From NCBI GenBank assembly GCA_903839795.1, contig CAIMDR010000214.1, positions 1-10,493 of the forward strand: a stretch of DNA of 10,493 nt. The letters run 5' to 3'. The notes beneath the pieces were generated by a model that was not told the DNA's origin, made no database searches, and saw only the letters and a program-made list of their open reading frames with translations. The translations under genes and the position numbers were made by a program. The stretch's first letter is position 1, and the number at the start of each line of letters is the position of its first letter. This document shows, piece by piece, positions 5,394-10,493 of this stretch. This DNA is from an uncultured Methylococcaceae bacterium (GTDB taxonomy: Bacteria; Pseudomonadota; Gammaproteobacteria; Methylococcales; Methylomonadaceae).

Positions 5394-7046
5394 ATGAAAT
5401 TAAATCGTAATAAACGTAGTCAAGCTTTGGCTTGGCTGGTCTTAAGTGGCTTAACTCTGGCTCAGGCAGGGGTTGATGTCAGCGCACAAGAAGTGCCTCA
5501 GGCAGTAGCCACTGACGGTGAGTCGCAAGCGGTTCCCAAGCAACCTGCAGCCAGTTTCGATTTATTTGAATTACGGGTAAAGGGTAATACCCTGCTGGAC
5601 AAAAAACAACTGGAACGCACTATCTACCCGTTTTTGGGGCCAAAAAAAAGCATCGATAACGTTGATTTGGCTCGCTCCGCGTTAGAAGATTTGTACCGAT
5701 CCAAGGGTTACCAAACCGTATCGGTGGATATTCCCGAGCAAGACGTAAAAAACGGTATCGTTTATTTACAAGTGGTCGAAGGCAAAGTATCACGCCTGCG
5801 CGTAAAAGAAGCCCGTTATTTCTCACTCGATAAAATCAAGGCTGGTGTGCCGGAACTGGCCGAAGGTAGCGTGCCTCATTTTCCAACCATGCAAAAACAG
5901 TTGTCAGAGTTGGGTGGGCAAAGCCCTGACCGTAAAGTTCAACCGGTTTTGCGGGCAGGAGACACGCCAGGCACCTTGGAAGTTGATTTAAAAGTAAAGG
6001 ACGAGTTGCCCTTGCATGGCCGGGTAGAGCTTAATGGTCGAAATACGTCCAGCACGTCGCGTCTGCGTTTGGTGTCGTCATTGCATTACGACAATCTCTG
6101 GCAAGCCATGCACAGTGCGTCATTGATGTATCAGGTCTCGCCGGAGAATAGTTCAGAAGTGAGTGTTTGGGCGGGTACTTATGCGCTACCCCTGTTTAAT
6201 ACGGGTGCCCGACTGGCGCTTTATGGAGTGAGTTCTCAATCGAATGCGCAAATAGCCAGTGCCGGCGCATTGTCGGTGATTGGTCAAGGTAGCATATTCG
6301 GAGCCAGACTGGTGATGCCCTTTAATCCGTTGCAGAATTATTTTCATAGCGGCACGGTGGGCGTCGATTATAAGTCATTTAAAGAGAATTTAAATCTGCT
6401 GGGCTCCGATACCATCGCAACACCTATTGCTTATACCCCGTTTTTGGCGCAATACACCGGCAGTTTTCGGACGGAGCAATCATTAACCAGTTTCGATTTG
6501 GGGGCGCATTTTTCAATACGCGGCCTTGGTAACGAACAGGCGCAATTTGAAAGCAAGCGCTATCTGGCAAAAGCCAATTATATGTATGTGACCGGTGACC
6601 TTAAGTTTCAGCATGATTTACCGTTGGGCATGCAAATTAACAGCCATGTTTCCGGGCAGATTGCTGATTCACCGCTTATCAGTAATGAGCAGTTCTCGCT
6701 GGGCGGTGCTTTGAGTGTTCGTGGTTATTTTGAAACCCAGGCACTGGCTGATGATGGGGTGTTTGGATCGCTTGAATTGTATTCGCCGCATTTAGGCTTG
6801 GATAGCTGGGATCATCTTAATAGCATGAAATTAACAGCCTTTGTTGATGCCGGCCACGGCTGGATAAAAAATCCACTAGCGGGTAATGTAAGCGGTAATA
6901 CGTTAAGCAGCGGTGGCGTTGGTTTACATTTTCAGTTATGGAAACAAATCAGCGGTGCTCTGGATATGGGGGTTCCGTTTGTGTCATTGGCACCGGTTAA
7001 AAGCGGCGATCCACGCTTGCATTTTAATATAGCTACAGAATTTTAG
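5394..7046 (+). CDS. Two-partner secretion outer-membrane transporter (TpsB; FhaC/ShlB/HecB family)
   Basis: A 550-residue Omp85-superfamily pore that exports the partner exoprotein encoded downstream (type Vb secretion). Residues 1 to about 31 are a signal peptide. A first POTRA domain (about 55-131) reads FDLFELRVKGNTLLDKKQLE at its start and VYLQVVEGKV at its end. A second POTRA-like stretch follows (about 132-205, ending EVDLKVKDELPLHGRVEL). The rest is a 16-strand-type beta-barrel with GxxYxxPL-like strands (GTYALPLFNTGARL). Loop L6 holds the diagnostic SLGGALSVRGY (about 435-445), whose Arg in VRGY is the conserved lid residue. The protein ends in phenylalanine, as outer-membrane proteins do. 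Length equals that of FhaC. The ATG is the first after an in-frame TAA (5382-5384), and no good ribosome-binding site precedes it. tpsA follows after about 510 bp, a wide gap for a TPS operon. Confidence 0.93.
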   Translation: MKLNRNKRSQALAWLVLSGLTLAQAGVDVSAQEVPQAVATDGESQAVPKQPAASFDLFELRVKGNTLLDKKQLERTIYPFLGPKKSIDNVDLARSALEDLYRSKGYQTVSVDIPEQDVKNGIVYLQVVEGKVSRLRVKEARYFSLDKIKAGVPELAEGSVPHFPTMQKQLSELGGQSPDRKVQPVLRAGDTPGTLEVDLKVKDELPLHGRVELNGRNTSSTSRLRLVSSLHYDNLWQAMHSASLMYQVSPENSSEVSVWAGTYALPLFNTGARLALYGVSSQSNAQIASAGALSVIGQGSIFGARLVMPFNPLQNYFHSGTVGVDYKSFKENLNLLGSDTIATPIAYTPFLAQYTGSFRTEQSLTSFDLGAHFSIRGLGNEQAQFESKRYLAKANYMYVTGDLKFQHDLPLGMQINSHVSGQIADSPLISNEQFSLGGALSVRGYFETQALADDGVFGSLELYSPHLGLDSWDHLNSMKLTAFVDAGHGWIKNPLAGNVSGNTLSSGGVGLHFQLWKQISGALDMGVPFVSLAPVKSGDPRLHFNIATEF

Positions 7047-7102
7047 GGCAACAGGGCGGTTAAAGAAACAGGCGCAAAAACACTTGATCTTCTTGGGAGT
7101 GC

Positions 7103-7189
7103 GCATGAAATAAATCCGGCATCTTGCTCCCTCTCCCGCCGGGAGAGGGCTGGGGTGAGGGGGATATAAACGGTCAATTTATTTCATGC
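7103..7189. repeat. 87-bp inverted-repeat element carrying a REP-like GGGAGAGGG hairpin
   Basis: GCATGAAATAAAT (7103-7115) is perfectly inverted as ATTTATTTCATGC (7177-7189). Inside is a perfect 9-bp stem, CCCTCTCCC (7129-7137) with GGGAGAGGG (7141-7149), followed by GCTGGGGTGAGGGG. That core matches a palindromic repeat I know to be widely dispersed in proteobacterial genomes. The flanking 13-bp inverted ends make the unit look like a small non-autonomous element or a REP-type insertion. I see no target-site duplication. Confidence 0.65.
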
Positions 7190-7210
7190 ACGTTTCTTAC
7201 CTCCTTCTCC

Positions 7211-7396
7211 GTAAGTATTCAGTCTCCCTGTTTTAAAGGAAGCCGTGAGGCAGCATGCAGAAAATATTCCCCGAGGATACGCCGGGTTTCCAGGCTCCAG
7301 CGTTGCGTGACGCGGGAGCGTCGCTGTCGGCATTCACGCCAGAGCATGGGAACGATAGGGTGGGAGTTATTTGTTGCGACTTGCCTGAATACTTAC
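7211..7396. repeat. MITE-like 186-bp element with 12-bp terminal inverted repeats
   Basis: GTAAGTATTCAG (7211-7222) is perfectly inverted as CTGAATACTTAC (7385-7396). The interior holds a GACGC/GCGTC hairpin (7309-7322) and a degenerate copy (about 7331-7356, CATTCACGCC...GGGAACGAT) of the dispersed GCGTGGGAACGAT-type palindromic repeat. It carries no gene. The size, the perfect short ends and the nested repeats fit a MITE-like insertion. No flanking direct repeat is evident, so transposition is inferred. Confidence 0.5.
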
Positions 7397-7449
7397 AAAA
7401 CGCCAGGAATAGCGTCTGACAAGAATTTATTGTTAGAGTCAAACCTAAG

Positions 7450-7502
7450 TCTAAGCCCGTTATCTGACGGGCTTAGAAACCTGCGGTCTTGTTTGCCAAG
7501 AC
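7450..7502 (+). promoter_or_regulatory. Two-hairpin leader upstream of tpsA
   Basis: A perfect 11-bp stem pairs TCTAAGCCCGT (7450-7460) with ACGGGCTTAGA (7467-7477), loop TATCTG. Nine nt later, GTCTTG (7486-7491) pairs with CAAGAC (7497-7502). The second stem can extend past a G-G mismatch through C7484-G7504, G7483-C7505 and a T-G wobble. Neither stem has a T-run, so these are not ordinary terminators. The pair sits 55-107 nt before the tpsA ATG and may be a structured 5' UTR. I tried it against riboswitch patterns I know (c-di-GMP-I, ykkC, TPP) and saw no match. Confidence 0.45.
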
Positions 7503-7556
7503 GGCGAGGTCGTCACTCACTTATTTACGTTAATTTTTTTGGTAAAGGTTACAACC

Positions 7557-10493
7557 ATGTCCAACAGACAGCAGTCGATCGCATCTAAATCTTCGGATGA
7601 TTTTTTTAGACTCAAGCCTCTCGCTGCAGGCGTGCGTATTGTCATCGCGGGCGGGTTGTTTGTGGGGTCAGGTGTTGCTCCAGTCAATGCAGAAGTCCCC
7701 TCGCCGTTACCGGTACCTACGGGTATAGTTCAGTTACCGACAGAAGTCATTGTTCCGCCGATTCTAACACCGACAGCGCATGATATTATTCCTGTTGTTG
7801 ATCAGGCCGCACACGGTCAAGCGACTGCGCTTATTAATGGTCAAGCAATGACCATTAATCAAATTACCGACAAAGCAACCATAGACTGGAAAAGCTTTAA
7901 TATCGATAAAGGGTACAGCGTTAATTTTGTACAGCCGACATCGTCATCGATAGCGTTGAACAATATTCATCAAGGTGATGCCAGCAAAATTTTGGGGTCG
8001 CTAACTGCCAACGGCCAGGTTTATTTATATAACCAAAACGGTTTTGTATTTGGTAAAGATTCGGTGGTCAACACCAATAGCTTGCTGGCAAGTTCGCTAA
8101 AGATTACCGATGAGGCATTTAGTCGCGGTATCACCCGAGTATTCGATGAAAACGGGAATGCTGCTTTGGCAATTGAATCTGGCAGTGGTTTCGATCCAAA
8201 AACCTCGGCCATTCTAATTGAAGCTGGCGCGAAAATTCATACCGATAAAAATGGCCGAATCATCATCGTTGCACCCACGATAACCAACAAAGGGTCATTG
8301 TCCAGCGACGAACAAGGGCAAATTATCCTGGTTGCCAGTCAGGACAAAGTTTATTTGCAGGCAGCTAGCCCGACCAGCCCTTTTGCGGGTTTGGTTGTTG
8401 AAGTGGATACCGGTGGTTCAGTGACTAATGCCGGTGATATTTTGGCAAAGCAGGGTAATATTACCATGGCCGGCTTTGCCGTCAATCAGCAAGGGCGGAT
8501 GAACGCAACGACTTCTGTGAATGTGAATGGCTCTATACGGCTGTTGGCGCAAGAGGGGCATGGGAAGTTGGGCGACCAATTGATCGCTACCAGTACCACG
8601 CGTGTAGCAGCTCTGGATGACGGACTAGGTACTGAGGCAAAAGTAACTTTTGCCTCAGGTAGTGTGACGCAGGTCGTTGCTGATGCGAATGGCGGCAGTG
8701 CTATTGACGAACAGTTACAGCCAGAGTCGTATATGGAGGTGTCTGCAAACACAGTGCAGTTACAATCGGGATCATCCATTAAGGTGACGGGTGGTAAAGT
8801 TGCTATGACTGCTACTGATACTTTGGCTGATCCTACGCTGGGGCATAGCGGTCGAATTTATGTTGAAAAAGATGCCCTTATTGATGTATCGGGCACCAAA
8901 GGCGTTGCCGTTGCAATGGAACGTAATGTCGGCCAAATTTCGGTACAAAGCTATGAATTACGTGATGCGCCATTACAACGAACCGGCGTCTTAAAGGGTG
9001 AAACTGTTAACGTCGATCTTCGTAAGCCGACCAGTATTGTTGATACCAGCGGTGCCTTAGCCCGAATAACCCGTGGGATTGACGAACGTTTGGGAGTGGG
9101 TGGGCAGATCAATTTAACGGCCAGCGGCAATGTCATTATTAATGACGGTGCCAAGGTCGATATTTCCGGTGGTTCAATTAATTATCAAGACGGTTATATC
9201 AACACGACCAAGCTGATAAACGATTTTGGACGTGTTGTCGATATCAGTGCGGCTGATCCCAATGAGCATTACGCCGGTATTTTTGGTGTCGTTACCGAAA
9301 ATCACGCAAAATGGGGCGTCAAGACCGTTTGGAATATTCTTGATCAATTTGGACAAGGCCAGTTTCAGCAAGGCTATGTAGAAGGTAAAGCGGCTGGTGC
9401 GGTCAATATAAAAACCCCGCTCTTAGCCTGGAATGGCAACTTAAGCGCAGGAACTACTATAGGCGAGACTCAGCGGTCAATCGCCAACATGCCGGCCGGT
9501 GGAACCTTCGCGGTAGATTTGTCAGCTTTTCAATCATTGCAGAATGTTCTTTTTCAGACCGACAAAAATAATCTGCAAATTGCACTTAATGATAAGTTTG
9601 CTACACAAGCCAATAACAAACCGGTTGATCTTGTTTTGACAGAGGCTTTGTTTAAGGGGACCGGGGTTGCTAATGTTTCAGTTAAAACCTGGGGTAACTC
9701 GACAGTAAGTTCTGGCACATCCATTAACATGACCCCCGGTGGAAACATTTCTCTGGAAGCAAGTAGTATCAATATAGACGGAAATATTAAAGCCGCTGGC
9801 GGAGCCATTAATCTGAACGCGGCAACTAACGATACCCTGCCTTTAGCGGGACAGTTATCGGTTGGTAAAAATGCGATTCTGAATGTGTCGGGTAGCTGGG
9901 TTAATGATGCACAACAAGATTTAGGCGTAATACCTACTGATCTTCTGGCTATTAATGGCGGAAAAATTACGTTAAAAGCACAAGGTGATTTACTGGCGGA
10001 TGCAGGATCAGTGATGCGAGCTGATGGTGGAGCTTGGCTTAATTTAACTGGAAGGTTGACCGCCGGTACGGGCGGGGCTATCGATTTGGCAGCCGTGGGT
10101 GCAAACGGCACGCCTTCTATGTTACGTGTTAATAGTGAAATATCTGCTTATGGCTTGGCTAAAAGCGGTACTTTGTCGTTAAGCAGCGACAAAATTGTTG
10201 TCGGCACGGCTAATGATGCCCTGGATGACGTGGATCATGCTTTGGTTTTGGGTGTTAGCAACGGTAATTTTGATCTTATACCGGAACTAGGGTTTAGTAC
10301 CGTCAATTTAAATGCCAATACGGGCGACCTGAAGATTAAAGGCGATGTTGCATTAGATCTCAAGACTAAAAACATTGAGTTGCAAAATGGCTTCAGGAAC
10401 ATGAAAACAGGCAGTTCGATTCGTGATTTTTCTGACATTGTGTTATTGCCGGACTATTTACGCAGCCCTTTAACGTTAAATTTGGCAGGAGCC
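7557..10493 (+). CDS. Filamentous-haemagglutinin-like TPS exoprotein (TpsA), 5' part
   Basis: The frame stays open for 979 codons to the last base, so the gene is truncated by the window edge. It should encode a large secreted adhesin-like protein exported by the TpsB upstream. Residues 1-45 are a long signal peptide: charged N-region, FRLKPLAAGVRIVIAGG core, cleavage after VNA. After a Pro-rich linker (46-80), the TPS/haemagglutination domain begins near residue 85. It contains ATIDWKSFNI (107-116), ALNNI..GDASKILGSLTANGQ and VYLYNQNGFVFG (155-166), equivalent to the family's N-P-N-G-I motif with Gln in place of Pro. The rest is a beta-helix-type succession of short G/N/S/T-rich strands (GGQINLTASGNVIINDGAKV, GGNISLEASSINIDGNIKAA). 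I noticed no cysteine. The KWGVKTVWNILDQFGQGQ segment recalls very long family members. Ribosome-binding site AAAGG (7544-7548) is 8 nt before ATG. Confidence 0.9.
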   Translation, partial: MSNRQQSIASKSSDDFFRLKPLAAGVRIVIAGGLFVGSGVAPVNAEVPSPLPVPTGIVQLPTEVIVPPILTPTAHDIIPVVDQAAHGQATALINGQAMTINQITDKATIDWKSFNIDKGYSVNFVQPTSSSIALNNIHQGDASKILGSLTANGQVYLYNQNGFVFGKDSVVNTNSLLASSLKITDEAFSRGITRVFDENGNAALAIESGSGFDPKTSAILIEAGAKIHTDKNGRIIIVAPTITNKGSLSSDEQGQIILVASQDKVYLQAASPTSPFAGLVVEVDTGGSVTNAGDILAKQGNITMAGFAVNQQGRMNATTSVNVNGSIRLLAQEGHGKLGDQLIATSTTRVAALDDGLGTEAKVTFASGSVTQVVADANGGSAIDEQLQPESYMEVSANTVQLQSGSSIKVTGGKVAMTATDTLADPTLGHSGRIYVEKDALIDVSGTKGVAVAMERNVGQISVQSYELRDAPLQRTGVLKGETVNVDLRKPTSIVDTSGALARITRGIDERLGVGGQINLTASGNVIINDGAKVDISGGSINYQDGYINTTKLINDFGRVVDISAADPNEHYAGIFGVVTENHAKWGVKTVWNILDQFGQGQFQQGYVEGKAAGAVNIKTPLLAWNGNLSAGTTIGETQRSIANMPAGGTFAVDLSAFQSLQNVLFQTDKNNLQIALNDKFATQANNKPVDLVLTEALFKGTGVANVSVKTWGNSTVSSGTSINMTPGGNISLEASSINIDGNIKAAGGAINLNAATNDTLPLAGQLSVGKNAILNVSGSWVNDAQQDLGVIPTDLLAINGGKITLKAQGDLLADAGSVMRADGGAWLNLTGRLTAGTGGAIDLAAVGANGTPSMLRVNSEISAYGLAKSGTLSLSSDKIVVGTANDALDDVDHALVLGVSNGNFDLIPELGFSTVNLNANTGDLKIKGDVALDLKTKNIELQNGFRNMKTGSSIRDFSDIVLLPDYLRSPLTLNLAGA

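Larger units (their letters stand above)
7047..7556. other. tpsB-tpsA intergenic region with inserted repeats
   Basis: About 510 bp without a supportable gene. In order it holds a short unremarkable stretch, an 87-bp inverted-repeat element around a CCCTCTCCC/GGGAGAGGG hairpin, a second 186-bp element bounded by 12-bp inverted repeats, and a hairpin-rich leader ending in the tpsA ribosome-binding site. A 154-codon open frame (7124-7588) crosses it, but it is built from these repeats and overlaps the tpsA start, so I do not count it. I see no clear terminator after tpsB and no clear sigma70 promoter for tpsA. Confidence 0.65.

Noticed and set aside
7124..7588. 154-codon plus-strand open frame between tpsB and tpsA
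   Set aside because: It is made of the REP-like and MITE-like repeats, has a composition unlike its neighbours (Arg/Ser-rich, no domain), and overlaps the well-supported tpsA start.
8021..10438. Several minus-strand frames (63-185 codons) across the right end
   Set aside because: All are antisense to the continuous tpsA frame, whose signal peptide, TPS domain and beta-helix repeats are clear.
5394..10493. Contact-dependent growth inhibition (CdiB/CdiA) locus
   Set aside because: The layout is compatible, but nothing CDI-specific (a C-terminal toxin with its junction motif, or an immunity gene) is visible, and the C-terminus is outside the window.

Overview
The window most resembles a gamma-proteobacterium of the Methylococcales type (methanotroph). 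This is inferred from family knowledge: a secreted protein ends in the VPLPA variant of the PEP-CTERM sorting signal (VPLPAAVWLFGAGLMG), which is frequent in that group, and it sits among moderate-GC Gram-negative genes that include a two-partner secretion pair. No rRNA, tRNA or CRISPR array is visible.

Layout. (1) 1-2800, plus strand: a VPLPA-CTERM exported protein (177-941), a strong intrinsic terminator, then a 561-residue exported PstS-like substrate-binding-fold protein (1007-2692) with its own terminator. (2) 2824-4401, minus strand: a hipBA toxin-antitoxin operon whose genes overlap by 4 bp, with a recognisable promoter that argues for a shorter HipB than the longest open frame. (3) 4434-5284: a gene-poor, scrambled patch. 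It holds a perfect 12-bp hairpin, an array of degenerate ~21-bp units in alternating orientation (~42-bp period), and a wrecked second toxin-antitoxin locus. In that locus a RelE/HigB-type toxin lacking its C-terminus runs, out of frame, into the C-terminal half of an AbrB-type antitoxin. A near-perfect 22-bp palindrome, a likely relic operator, lies just upstream. (4) 5335-10493, plus strand: a type Vb (two-partner) secretion locus, with the outer-membrane transporter tpsB (5394-7046) and the start of a very large filamentous-haemagglutinin-like exoprotein tpsA. The tpsA frame runs open from 7557 to the last base (979 codons and continuing). The ~510-bp gap between them is filled with two inverted-repeat elements and a hairpin-rich leader in front of tpsA.

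How the genes work together: TpsB should thread TpsA across the outer membrane by recognising the N-terminal TPS domain of TpsA (filamentous haemagglutinin type). HipB should repress hipBA and neutralise the HipA Ser/Thr kinase. The two exported proteins at the left are not obviously linked to either system. The toxin-antitoxin relics, degenerate repeats and MITE-like elements suggest a recombination-prone accessory region.

I did not find a clearly new biological system. The observations most worth follow-up are the fused toxin-antitoxin relic, the alternating 21-bp array, the two palindromes with CTACGC/GCGTAG arms at either end of that patch, and the structured tpsA leader.
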